Of a DNA stretch of 53,523 nucleotides, positions 37,289 through 45,610 are shown piece by piece; positions within the stretch are counted from its first letter, which is position 1, and each line of letters opens with the position of its first letter. A program made the position numbers and the translations under genes. A model generated the notes under the pieces. That model worked only from the letters and a program-made list of their open reading frames with translations. It was not told the DNA's origin and searched no databases. This DNA comes from Prevotella sp. Its GTDB lineage: Bacteria; Bacteroidota; Bacteroidia; Bacteroidales; Bacteroidaceae. The stretch covers positions 1-53,523 of the forward strand of contig JAFZSR010000110.1 of assembly GCA_017619275.1 (NCBI GenBank), read 5' to 3'.

Positions 37289-40200
37289 ACTTCAATGATT
37301 TTATTGCTATACACCAGCCAAAGAAAACCTTTCACGTTGGCGTGTCCCATCTGCGTGAGCAGTTGCATGTATTGGCGCACCTGCTCGTGATATTCGGCCC
37401 GCTCACGTCCGAACTTGAAATCGACGACGATGGTTTCGTGGCCGTCGGTCATCACACGGTCGGGGCGTCGCTCCACTACGCGGCCTGTGTCTGGGTCGAG
37501 GGCGAGGATGGTACACTCATTGAACAGCTGCCATCGTCCAGGCTTGAACCATTCGGCCACGCGGGGGCTGGCCAGTCGTTGGCGTAGTAGTTGCAGCAGT
37601 TCGTGGCGCGAGGGCAGTTTGTTGGTCTTCTCACTGTCCTGGGGTTCGTAACCGTTGCTCAGCATGCCGTCTTGCTCCATCTGCCGCAGCACGCCTTCCA
37701 CATCGTCGGTGCTGGCGATGGCCGAGAGCACGTTGTGCAGCAGACTGCCCGTCTGGATGTAGGCCGTGCGCAACTGGGCTTCGTCGTTGGCTTCGTCGTC
37801 ATCAGGCTGGCAGAACTGCCGGCTCTTGTTGCTTTGCTTGAAGTCGACCTTCGAGGTGAACACGCCGATGTCGACCTTGATGGGATGGCTCTCCTGCAGG
37901 AAGGGGTTGGGCCGAGCGGCACGTTGAACGTTCAACGTTGAACGTTCAACGTTGAACGTGCCGCAGGGGCTGCCATAGGTGAAGACGAGGGGAAGGGTCT
38001 CATCGTCAGCAGCGGTGAGGGTGGCTCCGTCGAGCTGTTTTCTGATTTCTGGCAGCACCTGCTCGATGAGTGCCGAGCGCGACTGCTGGCCACCCTTGCG
38101 CTTGCCATAGACGAAGAGACGCTGGGCGGCACGGGTGAAGGCCACGTAGAGCAGATTCAGGTTGTCGACCGTGTTCTGCTGGTGCTCCTCGTTGTAGTCG
38201 TGCTCAAAGATGGTGCCTTTCATTCCCTTCTGACTGTAGTCTACAGGCACCAAGGGCAACTGATTGAAGGGCTCCTCGCTGGGCGAGCACCACAGCACGT
38301 CGGACATCTCAAGGCGCCAGTCGCAGAAGGGAACGAGCACGCAGGGAAACTCCAGTCCTTTCGACTTGTGGATGGAGATGAGGCGCAGTCCGTCCACCTC
38401 AGGACTCTGTATGGTTTTCTGGCCAATGTTATTGTCCCACTGTTGCAAAAAAGCCTCCACGTCGGAGCCGTTGTCGGAAACGAAGCTCGTCAGCTGGTCG
38501 AAGAAGGCACACAGGTAGGCGCTCTGCGACTCCTGCTGGTCGAGTTGGAAGAGGGCGTAGAGCTCCTCGGCCATCTCGTGCAGCGGCATCTGCAGCAGGG
38601 TGGGATTGAAATGCTGGGGCAGCTGGCCTTGGCACTGCTGCATTAGGAAGGCTCGTGCGATGTGGTCGTCGGGATGGGCCAGGAAGCGCAACGCCTGTAC
38701 GATGGTGAGCACGGCTGTCGAGGCATCGAGGCGGAAGGCTTCGTCGCTCACCACCTTTAGCTGCGGTATCGTGGCATTGAGATGATTGGCGATGAGGGGG
38801 ATGGAGTTGTTGGCTCGCACCAGGATAGCGATGTGGGATGCGGGAACACCCTCGCCGATGAGCGCCTGCACTTGGCTGGAGAGTAGCTGGAGCGTCGTGC
38901 TCTCGTAGTCGGCGGCAGGAAGCAGGCGCACCTCCACCTGACCCTCGTCGGGGTTTTTGTCGGGCACTTTCTGCTCCACGTCGTCGTAGGCTGTCACCTC
39001 TTCCAGCTTGGCAGCCTCCTGGAAGAAGGCGTTGTTGAAATAGATGATGCGACGGGTCGAGCGCCAGTTCGTGTCAAGGGGTTTCACGCTGACCATCTCG
39101 TTGGCATAGCCAAACTGCCCCTTGATGCCAGCCAGCAAGCGCCAGTCGCCGCTGCGCCAGCGGTAGATGCTCTGCTTCACGTCGCCCACGATAAGGTTCT
39201 CGGAGCCTTTGTGGCTCATCGTTTCCTGTAGCAGTACTTTGAAGTTCTGCCACTGCACGGTGCTGGTGTCCTGGAACTCGTCGATCATGATGTGCTCCAG
39301 CTGGGTGCCCATCTTCTCGAAGATGAAGGGCGAGTCGCTGCCGTCGATGAGCTGGTGGAGCAGCTGCTGGGTGTTGGAGAGCAGGAATCGGTTCTGCTCC
39401 TCGTTCAGCTGGTGCACCTTCTGCTCGATGCTGCCCAATAGTCGCAGCTGGCTCAGGTGACGCAGCGTCAGGTCGGCACTCTTGTAGAGCTTCCATTGGC
39501 GAGGCTGCTCGTCGAAGGCGAGGCGCAGCAGGTCGCCCAGCGACGTATCGGCAAGATGGTAGATGAGTTCGCAACGTGGATGTTTTTTCGTGCACCATTT
39601 GTCGGGCTGTCCCATGCAGTCGGAGGCGCGCTTTCCCAGCACCGTCTCGTCGAACTCGCCATGCTGCAGCTTCAGGAACAGGCCTGCCACTCCTTTGGCA
39701 CCATAGCTCAGGTCGTTGATGCCAAGGCCCTCGTTTTCGAGCGTTTCGAAAAAGTCGTTGCCAATTTGCTCCATCCGCTGGCGGGCCTGTTGGCGCACTT
39801 GGCGCAGCTGTTGCTGATAGTTTTCGAAGAATCCTTCCTCGTGCATCACGGCGTTGAGTTGCTCGCTGTGGCTCTTGTAGTAGTCGTGGAAGATGGTGCG
39901 GCCAAAGGTCTTTATTTTTCCGATGACGTTCCACGAGCGGTCGTCGCTGATGTTGTCCATAATATACTTCAGCAGCCATTGCAACATCTTGTCGGAGGCC
40001 GAGAGCGAGTCGATGAGCTGGTCGACGGCCATCTCCTCCACCTGCACGTCGTTCAACCCTACACGCAGGTTGGCCGTGAGGTTCAGCTCGCGGGCCAGGT
40101 TTCGCATCACGCTCTGGAAGAACGAGTCGATGGTCTCCACGTGGAAATAGCTGTAGTTGTGGAGCAGCAAGTGCAGGGCTTCGCCAGCCCGCTGGGCAAT

Positions 40201-40533
40201 CTGCTGCTCCGACAGTTCACCTCCCAGTCCTTTGTACACCTTCTCGGCATACGATTTAGAATCGTCGAGACCACGCCAGATGCCGTAGAGCTGGCTCAGT
40301 ATGCGCATCTTCATCTCCTCGGTGGCCTTATTGGTGAAGGTCACGGCCAGTATCTGCTTGTAGTTTTGTGGATTTCGCACCAACAGCTTAATGTATTCCG
40401 AGGCCAGCGTGAACGTCTTGCCACTGCCGGCACTGGCTTTGTAGACGGTGAGGGGGGAAGGCAAAGCAGACCCACCCCCAGCCCCTCCTGGACGGGAGGG
40501 GAGCTTAGTTACTTCTGCTATCGTATTATCCAT
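37285..40533 (-). CDS. addA: AddA-like UvrD/RecB-family helicase-nuclease
   Basis: 1082 residues from the ATG at 40533. Superfamily 1A helicase motifs in order: I ASAGSGKTFTLA (~35-46), Ia AVTFTNKATEEMK, II IDEFQDTS (~414), III GDVKQSIYRWRSGD, IV NWRSTRRI, V SIHKSKGLEFP (~720), VI YVAFTRAAQRLF (~797). A RecB-type nuclease motif RPDRVM...IVVDFKFG (~1030-1040) follows. With AddB it should resect DNA ends. The first ATG lies inside the centre of a GC-rich element, and the first ~27 residues up to PSPLTVYK are repeat-encoded. A GTG at 40572 in the element arm is an alternative. Heptamer repeats encode ~858-871 (FNVERSTLNVQRA). Confidence 0.9.
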   Translation of the reverse strand: MDNTIAEVTKLPSRPGGAGGGSALPSPLTVYKASAGSGKTFTLASEYIKLLVRNPQNYKQILAVTFTNKATEEMKMRILSQLYGIWRGLDDSKSYAEKVYKGLGGELSEQQIAQRAGEALHLLLHNYSYFHVETIDSFFQSVMRNLARELNLTANLRVGLNDVQVEEMAVDQLIDSLSASDKMLQWLLKYIMDNISDDRSWNVIGKIKTFGRTIFHDYYKSHSEQLNAVMHEEGFFENYQQQLRQVRQQARQRMEQIGNDFFETLENEGLGINDLSYGAKGVAGLFLKLQHGEFDETVLGKRASDCMGQPDKWCTKKHPRCELIYHLADTSLGDLLRLAFDEQPRQWKLYKSADLTLRHLSQLRLLGSIEQKVHQLNEEQNRFLLSNTQQLLHQLIDGSDSPFIFEKMGTQLEHIMIDEFQDTSTVQWQNFKVLLQETMSHKGSENLIVGDVKQSIYRWRSGDWRLLAGIKGQFGYANEMVSVKPLDTNWRSTRRIIYFNNAFFQEAAKLEEVTAYDDVEQKVPDKNPDEGQVEVRLLPAADYESTTLQLLSSQVQALIGEGVPASHIAILVRANNSIPLIANHLNATIPQLKVVSDEAFRLDASTAVLTIVQALRFLAHPDDHIARAFLMQQCQGQLPQHFNPTLLQMPLHEMAEELYALFQLDQQESQSAYLCAFFDQLTSFVSDNGSDVEAFLQQWDNNIGQKTIQSPEVDGLRLISIHKSKGLEFPCVLVPFCDWRLEMSDVLWCSPSEEPFNQLPLVPVDYSQKGMKGTIFEHDYNEEHQQNTVDNLNLLYVAFTRAAQRLFVYGKRKGGQQSRSALIEQVLPEIRKQLDGATLTAADDETLPLVFTYGSPCGTFNVERSTLNVQRAARPNPFLQESHPIKVDIGVFTSKVDFKQSNKSRQFCQPDDDEANDEAQLRTAYIQTGSLLHNVLSAIASTDDVEGVLRQMEQDGMLSNGYEPQDSEKTNKLPSRHELLQLLRQRLASPRVAEWFKPGRWQLFNECTILALDPDTGRVVERRPDRVMTDGHETIVVDFKFGRERAEYHEQVRQYMQLLTQMGHANVKGFLWLVYSNKIIEV
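37921..37960. repeat. Self-complementary heptamer array inside addA
   Basis: ACGTTGA and ACGTTCA alternate for five units plus ACGTG, so the array is also an inverted repeat. Encodes an insertion of about 13 residues. Confidence 0.8.
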
Positions 40534-40591
40534 TGTATTCTGTATAATTCTATATAATCTCCCCTCCCGCACGGGAGGGGCTGGGGGTGGG
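40470..40591. repeat. GC-rich inverted-repeat element 5, start of addA
   Basis: Arms 40470-40506 and 40557-40591 around a 50-bp centre. It begins 5 bp from the stop codon of the DUF5686 gene and supplies the addA start codon and N-terminus. Confidence 0.88.
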
Positions 40592-40596
40592 ATGTT

Positions 40597-42648
40597 TTAC
40601 CATCTGCGGAATAGTTCGAAGGTGAACTTGGCACCGCTCTCGATGAAGCTGGTGTTATAGAAGCTGGCGAAGCAGCCGATGGAGAAAAAGCGGCAGGTGA
40701 AACCGTAGCCCAGCTCGCTGTAGAGCCGTGTGTGGGCGATGGAGAGTGTGCTGATATAGGCCCGCTCGCTCTCCACATAGCGGCCCACGAAGGGCACGAA
40801 CGAAGCCGCCATCAAGGGCGATTCGAAGGATACGTTGCCCCGCAGATAGTATTTGCTCTGGTTGTAGACCCGAGACCTGAGCAACTGGAAATTGCCGCTC
40901 CAGTCGTCGTTCCATCCTTCGGGCAGGTTCTCGTCGCGGAAGTTGGTGTAGTCCATGAAGTAGTTCTTGTCGCGCTTGGTGTAGAAGCCTGCTCCAGCAC
41001 GCAGGTTCAGTATCTGCAGTCGGCGCATCTTGTGCTTCATGGAGGCATCCAACTCCCAGCGTTCGTAGCTCACGTCGAATTTCTTACCTGGCAGACCGCG
41101 CTCGTAGTCGATGGTGAAAAGGGGACCCTTATGCCAAGGACGCACCTTGAAGCTCAGGTTGGGAGCCAAGCTCTTGTAATCCGTGGGCATGCCCATAGCA
41201 GCCATCTGGCTCTTGGCGACGGCTTTGCGACGGTGAAACACCATTCCAACCTCTACGGCCAAACGGTTATTGAGCGGCAATGTGTTCTGGAGGCGCATGT
41301 TCAAGTCGTCAAACTGGTCGAGTTTCATGTCGTCGATGTTTGGCAGGTTGCCTTGAGTGCGTTGCAGCTCGTCGACCACGCTGGAGTTGTAGATGCGGTT
41401 GCCATTGCTCCACACGAGTTCGGCGAATGCGTCGCGGCCCCGATAGTCATAGTCGAGGCGGAAAGGTAAATCGAAGTAAAAACGCTTCTGCTTGAAGTTG
41501 TAGCCCAATCGGGCGTTCATGCCCACAGCCACGTCGTCGGTGAAGTTGTAGCGGGCGCCCAACTTGAAGCGGTAGGAGAGACCTTTGCGGTGGCTGTAGC
41601 TGATGTACTGTGGGTTGATGATAGGCGAGAGCCTCACCCAGCCATCCTCGTTGCTGAATCTGATGCGCTGCACCAGACTTTCGCCCAGTGTTTCGCCAAA
41701 CTCTTTCCAGTAGTTGCGCTTCTTTTCCTTTGGTGGAGCGATGATGGTGTCGATGCTGATCGTGTCGGGATGCTGTCGGCTGGCGCGCAGCGAGTCGCGC
41801 AATTGGTAGATGGCCAGCTCTTCGGGCCACAGGTCGTAAGGGCGCAGCGAGTCGATGAGCTGGCGGTCGCCTTTCACGTTTACCGTGTCGGGCAGAGTGA
41901 TGGGGCAGTCGTATGCAGCCTCGAAGGCAGCCGAGATATGGTTGCCCAGGAACTTGAAGTCAGCTTTTGTCTCGCAGAACTGCGGCAACAGCGCGCGGGA
42001 GCCTTCCTCGTTGCCCTGCACCGTGTGGGAATGGAAGCGCATCATATCGAATTCACCGTTCATCTCGGCCTCCAGGATGCGGCCTGTGTTCGCATCGATG
42101 GTGGCATGTCCGCTCACCAGCTGGGTGTTGTTCACATAGCGAGGGCGGAAGCTCACCCGTGTTCGCATGGAGTCGATGGGCGTTTCGGTGTAGCGATAGA
42201 ACACTTTGTTGGAGTGGTTGAAGGGCGAGAGAATGTGGTCGCCATAGAGGGTGGAGGAGTAGAGACGTGGCGTGATGTATTCAATCAGCGTGGGCATAGT
42301 GCGCCGGTTGTGGGGAATGGTGGTGTAGTACACCTGTCGCTGGTTCTCTATCTCCCCCGCACTGTTGATGCTCAGTCGGCCATATTGCTCGCTCACAAAC
42401 GAGCGTTGGCCTCGGGCGATGGCATACATCGACGGCACGCACCACAACGTGAAGTTGCGCTGGTGGGTCATCAGATGATTCTTGATGTAGACATTCGATT
42501 GGAATCCCTCCAAGGTGTCGTTCTCGTGTGCTTTGGCGTAGTTGAAGAGCAAGTTCTGCGCGCCCACCTGTCCGCAGAATGGAAATAGAAAGAAGAAGGC
42601 CACTGCCAGCAGTCGCCTTGTTCTTAGCAGATGGGCACTATGATTCAT
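40597..42648 (-). CDS. DUF5686-family outer-membrane protein
   Basis: 683 residues from the ATG at 42648, which starts the signal peptide (MNHSAHLLRTRRLLAVAFFFLFPFCGQVGAQ); an upstream in-frame extension has shadow-type composition and overlaps the next gene, so it is rejected. The N-terminal half resembles DUF5686 (NVYIKNHLMTHQRNFTLWCVPSM). The C-terminal half is a predicted outer-membrane barrel with many aromatic-ended strands, closing with SGAKFTFELFRRW. Function unknown; such proteins are frequent in Bacteroidetes envelopes. Starts 9 bp after the nucleotidyltransferase-like gene. Confidence 0.8.
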   Translation of the reverse strand: MNHSAHLLRTRRLLAVAFFFLFPFCGQVGAQNLLFNYAKAHENDTLEGFQSNVYIKNHLMTHQRNFTLWCVPSMYAIARGQRSFVSEQYGRLSINSAGEIENQRQVYYTTIPHNRRTMPTLIEYITPRLYSSTLYGDHILSPFNHSNKVFYRYTETPIDSMRTRVSFRPRYVNNTQLVSGHATIDANTGRILEAEMNGEFDMMRFHSHTVQGNEEGSRALLPQFCETKADFKFLGNHISAAFEAAYDCPITLPDTVNVKGDRQLIDSLRPYDLWPEELAIYQLRDSLRASRQHPDTISIDTIIAPPKEKKRNYWKEFGETLGESLVQRIRFSNEDGWVRLSPIINPQYISYSHRKGLSYRFKLGARYNFTDDVAVGMNARLGYNFKQKRFYFDLPFRLDYDYRGRDAFAELVWSNGNRIYNSSVVDELQRTQGNLPNIDDMKLDQFDDLNMRLQNTLPLNNRLAVEVGMVFHRRKAVAKSQMAAMGMPTDYKSLAPNLSFKVRPWHKGPLFTIDYERGLPGKKFDVSYERWELDASMKHKMRRLQILNLRAGAGFYTKRDKNYFMDYTNFRDENLPEGWNDDWSGNFQLLRSRVYNQSKYYLRGNVSFESPLMAASFVPFVGRYVESERAYISTLSIAHTRLYSELGYGFTCRFFSIGCFASFYNTSFIESGAKFTFELFRRW

Positions 42649-42656
42649 TCTTTTTT

Positions 42657-43685
42657 TCACTCCTCCACGTTTCCTATGCTGTGTCCAATCGAAGCCAAGG
42701 TGTTCATCATGCTCTCTCCCAAGCAGTAACGGGTGAAACGTGCTGCCTTGCTGCCTTGAGTCCCCAGCATGCTGGAGGCCAGCGCGTCGATGTCGGCCTT
42801 GGTACTGAATTCCCGTACGAAGGGCACCTCGTCGGTGCTGAATCCCAGCAACCCCGTCAGCAACTGCGCTGTGAGCATGGCCATGCGCTGGAAGTGCAGC
42901 CTGTCGATCCACGACTCAATCTTCACAAAGTCCATGCGGTCGCCCAGTTGGCGCAGCATCATCCCTATGTCGAGCAGCTGCCACAGACTGACGCCATTGG
43001 CTAATGTGGTCTTCACCATTTCCACCAGCGCCACCAGCATGGCCAGTGTGGGGGCCATCGTCTCGATGCGCTGTTGCCCCACGACGATGTGGCTGGTGCC
43101 TCCTTCGAGCCACTCTTTCTCGATGATGTCCTTCAGTGTGTGGTTGTTCAGCTTGTTGCTCAGCTGCAGCATGCAGTGTCGATGCTCAACGCTCAGGTCT
43201 TGCCAGGTGTAGCGCAGCACGTGCTTGTTGGGGTTGGTGGCATTGGCATCGATGGCACGAGCTTGATCGTCGGCTTTCTTGCCTTGAGTGGCGTAGGGGA
43301 AGTAGATGCTCACTAACCCTGTGCAGTGGTGCGAAGGGATGGGGTAGAGGGCTTGCGATGCCCACAACCCCGTGAGGATGGGGCGCAACTGACTGGTAGC
43401 TTGTTGTTGCAGCAGCAGGGCTACATCGTTCAAGGCTTCCTGATGGCGCTGCTCCGCTGTTGTCGTGGTTTGGTTCCATTCCTCGACGACGTCGGAGGGC
43501 ATCTGCGCAAAGAACTGGTTGGCACAAGCCTTCACACCATCGGCCAGCAGGGCGGCCATGTCAAGCTTGCGGGCGATGGCCAGCAGCTGCCGCCATTTCC
43601 ATGCCGACATGGGCTCCACCACTTCTTCCGAGCCGTAAGCTCCAGCGCGCAGAAGTCGGAAGTAATTCCTCTCTATGATGGTCAT
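42657..43685 (-). CDS. Nucleotidyltransferase-like family protein
   Basis: A 342-residue cytosolic protein that resembles the Bacteroidetes NTP_transf_5-like group (helical, LLRAGAYG near the start, long helices, LLDIGMMLRQLGDRMDFVKIESWIDRLHF). A catalytic GS-DxD nucleotidyltransferase motif is not obvious, so it may be an inactive relative or the family call may be wrong. Stop is 9 bp before the DUF5686 start; upstream is gldH after 66 bp holding a heptamer repeat. Confidence 0.55.
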   Translation of the reverse strand: MTIIERNYFRLLRAGAYGSEEVVEPMSAWKWRQLLAIARKLDMAALLADGVKACANQFFAQMPSDVVEEWNQTTTTAEQRHQEALNDVALLLQQQATSQLRPILTGLWASQALYPIPSHHCTGLVSIYFPYATQGKKADDQARAIDANATNPNKHVLRYTWQDLSVEHRHCMLQLSNKLNNHTLKDIIEKEWLEGGTSHIVVGQQRIETMAPTLAMLVALVEMVKTTLANGVSLWQLLDIGMMLRQLGDRMDFVKIESWIDRLHFQRMAMLTAQLLTGLLGFSTDEVPFVREFSTKADIDALASSMLGTQGSKAARFTRYCLGESMMNTLASIGHSIGNVEE

Positions 43686-43731
43686 CAGTTATCTGTTCGT
43701 TTTTCTTCTTTCTTGCGTCCCTTCATTAGCG

Positions 43732-43768
43732 CAATGTTCAATGTTCAACGTTCAACGTTCAATGTTCA
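43732..43768. repeat. Heptamer array at the gldH stop codon
   Basis: CAATGTT, CAATGTT, CAACGTT, CAACGTT, CAATGTT. The last codons and stop of gldH (VNIER, then TGA at 43752-43754) are part of the array. Confidence 0.8.
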
Positions 43769-44219
43769 CCGTGATGCCTACGTCGGCAATGCCGGGCAAC
43801 AGCTCGCGCGCCATTCCATGAGCGATGGCTATGGCAAGGGTGTCGTCGTCGTGGGTGGCCACCACATCGTGCAGGGTGGCGCTATAGTCGTTGATGCCGT
43901 AGCCTTCGTTCGACGTTGACCCTTCATCGTTGTTGATGTCCAGGTTGATTCTTTCGGTGTAGTCAACAGGACTTTTCTGGTGAATGGTGAGGGTGAGCTC
44001 TGTGTAGGGGTAGATGCTTGTGGCACGAACATGCATCTTTACCTGATAGGTACCGGCCTGCTTCAGTGGCACCACGAATCTGACGGAGTCGGTCTGCTGC
44101 CACCCCTGCATGTCGATGGGCTCGTAGTGGCTGTATAGGGGCAAGCGGTTGCAGCTGGTCATGACCAGTGCAACCGCTGTCAGTAGGTAGAGTATGGTGT
44201 TTCTCCTTTGTCGCTTCAT
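43752..44219 (-). CDS. gldH: GldH-like gliding-motility lipoprotein
   Basis: A 155-residue lipoprotein: signal LYLLTAVALVMTSC with lipobox Cys22, then a beta-sandwich-like domain with VVPLKQAGTYQVKMHVRATSIYPYTELTLTI. This is the GldH family, part of the gliding set in Flavobacteria but kept in non-gliding Bacteroidales where its role is unknown. The C-terminus is truncated or reshaped by a heptamer repeat. It follows ricT by 6 bp, a neighbourhood common in the phylum as far as I recall. Confidence 0.8.
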   Translation of the reverse strand: MKRQRRNTILYLLTAVALVMTSCNRLPLYSHYEPIDMQGWQQTDSVRFVVPLKQAGTYQVKMHVRATSIYPYTELTLTIHQKSPVDYTERINLDINNDEGSTSNEGYGINDYSATLHDVVATHDDDTLAIAIAHGMARELLPGIADVGITVNIER

Positions 44220-44225
44220 GAAACC

Positions 44226-45335
44226 TTACTCCTTCTTGGGGGCCTTCTTCTTTTTCTTTTTCTTTGCTTTGTCAAAGCGGGTGATGCTGTCGCCGGCCAG
44301 GAGATCGATGGGTCCCTCGGGTTCTTTCTTCTGATTGTCGGGCTGCAACTGCTGGGGCTTCTCTCCTTTGCGGTTCATCTCAATGATTTCCTTGGCTCGC
44401 TTGGCAGTGATGGTTTCCAGGTTGGCGGCCAGACGCTTGTCGGTGCTGTAGGTCACCAGTTCAGCAAGGATGTCGCTCTTGAAGTAGTAGTAGTCGGCAT
44501 CTTGCGTCTGCAGCACCACCTCGCGGCTGGGCAGCCGTCGGCCGTGCTCAATGTAGTCGTCCACCTCGTAGTTCAGGCAGCATTTCAGCTTGGCGCACAT
44601 GCCCGCCAGTTTCTGTGGGTTGAGCGAGATGTCCTGGAAGCGCGCCGACCCGGTGCTGACGCTGACGAAGTTCTTCATCCAAGTGGCGCAGCACAGTTCG
44701 CGGCCGCAGGGGCCTGTGCCGCCTATGCGTCCAGCCTCTTGTCGGGCGCCAATCTGCTTCATTTCAATGCGCACGTGGAAGGCTGCGGCAAGGTCCTTGA
44801 TGAGCTGGCGGAAGTCCACGCGCTCGTCGGCGATGTAGTAAAAGATGGCCTTCTGTCCGTCGCCTTGGTATTCCACGTCGCCAATTTTCATTTTCAGTCC
44901 CAAGCCCTTGGCAATCTCGCGGCTCTCAATCATCGTCTCGTGCTCCAAGGCCTTGGCCTCGCGAAACTTGTCCATGTCGCTCTGGCGTGCCAGACGGTAG
45001 ATGCGCTTGATGTCGTCTTCGCTCTTCAGGTTTGCTTTCTTCAGCTGCAGCTTCACCAAGCGCCCTGTCAGCGTCACCACGCCGATGTCGTGGCCCGGGC
45101 TGGCCTCCACGGCCACCACGTCGCCCTTCTTCAGCGGCAAGTTGTTCACGTTGTGGAAGTAGCCTTTGCGGGTGTGCTTGAACTGCACCTCCACCAGGTC
45201 GGTGCTCTCGGCATTGCCGGGCACATCCGCCAGCCAGTCGTAGGTGTTCAGCTGGCGGTCTTGGCGGCCGATGGCAGCAGCACAAAGGCCACGGTCACAG
45301 CCCGTGCGTATGGGGTGTTCTTTCTGTTTCTCCAT
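44226..45335 (-). CDS. ricT: PSP1-domain protein RicT (YaaT-like)
   Basis: 369 residues from the ATG at 45335 (MEKQKEHPIRTGCDRG). PSP1 domain with the cysteine set GPCGRELCCATW and CAKLKCCLNYE that can bind Fe-S clusters. In Bacillus, RicT/YaaT forms a complex with RicA and RicF affecting RNase Y; the Bacteroidetes role is uncharacterised. The Lys-rich tail (KAKKKKKKKAPKKE) is long. The upstream in-frame extension to 45398 overlaps the promoter at 45368-45399 and is rejected. Probably co-transcribed with gldH. Confidence 0.85.
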   Translation of the reverse strand: MEKQKEHPIRTGCDRGLCAAAIGRQDRQLNTYDWLADVPGNAESTDLVEVQFKHTRKGYFHNVNNLPLKKGDVVAVEASPGHDIGVVTLTGRLVKLQLKKANLKSEDDIKRIYRLARQSDMDKFREAKALEHETMIESREIAKGLGLKMKIGDVEYQGDGQKAIFYYIADERVDFRQLIKDLAAAFHVRIEMKQIGARQEAGRIGGTGPCGRELCCATWMKNFVSVSTGSARFQDISLNPQKLAGMCAKLKCCLNYEVDDYIEHGRRLPSREVVLQTQDADYYYFKSDILAELVTYSTDKRLAANLETITAKRAKEIIEMNRKGEKPQQLQPDNQKKEPEGPIDLLAGDSITRFDKAKKKKKKKAPKKE

Positions 45336-45367
45336 GTCTTGTAGTTTCAATAAGTGCTTAAAGATTG

Positions 45368-45399
45368 CAAAGGTAGTGCAAAACGAGCGAAAAACCAAA
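45368..45399 (-). promoter_or_regulatory. Promoter of ricT-gldH
   Basis: Minus strand: TTTG (45396-45399), 20-bp spacer, TACCTTTG (45368-45375), 33 bp before the ATG. Confidence 0.75.
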
Positions 45400-45524
45400 T
45401 TTTTAAATGAAAAATATGTTTTTTATATTTATAGAGGTGGGTCTCCAGCGTTGTTTTAGGCTCTTCGCAAGGTTATTTTTTACATCCCATTTCTAATAAT
45501 TTTCCATAAAAATGGGGATGATGG

Positions 45525-45555
45525 CTTGAAAGGTGAAAAAAAAGTAGTAATTTTG
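45525..45555 (+). promoter_or_regulatory. Promoter of the phosphoglycerate mutase gene
   Basis: CTTG (45525-45528), 19-bp spacer, TAATTTTG (45548-45555), 56 bp before the start. Confidence 0.65.
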
Positions 45556-45610
45556 CAGCGGCAAAGGGAAAACCCCGAACCACAGCGAAAAGAAAACGAA
45601 AGAAGCATCA

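Noticed and set aside
42649-42912. N-terminal extension of the DUF5686 protein
   Set aside because: It would overlap the upstream coding sequence by 256 bp, has shadow-like composition, and a classic signal peptide starts at 42648.
45336-45398. Upstream extension of RicT
   Set aside because: It would include the promoter at 45368-45399; MEKQKEHPIRTGCDRG is the conserved-looking start.
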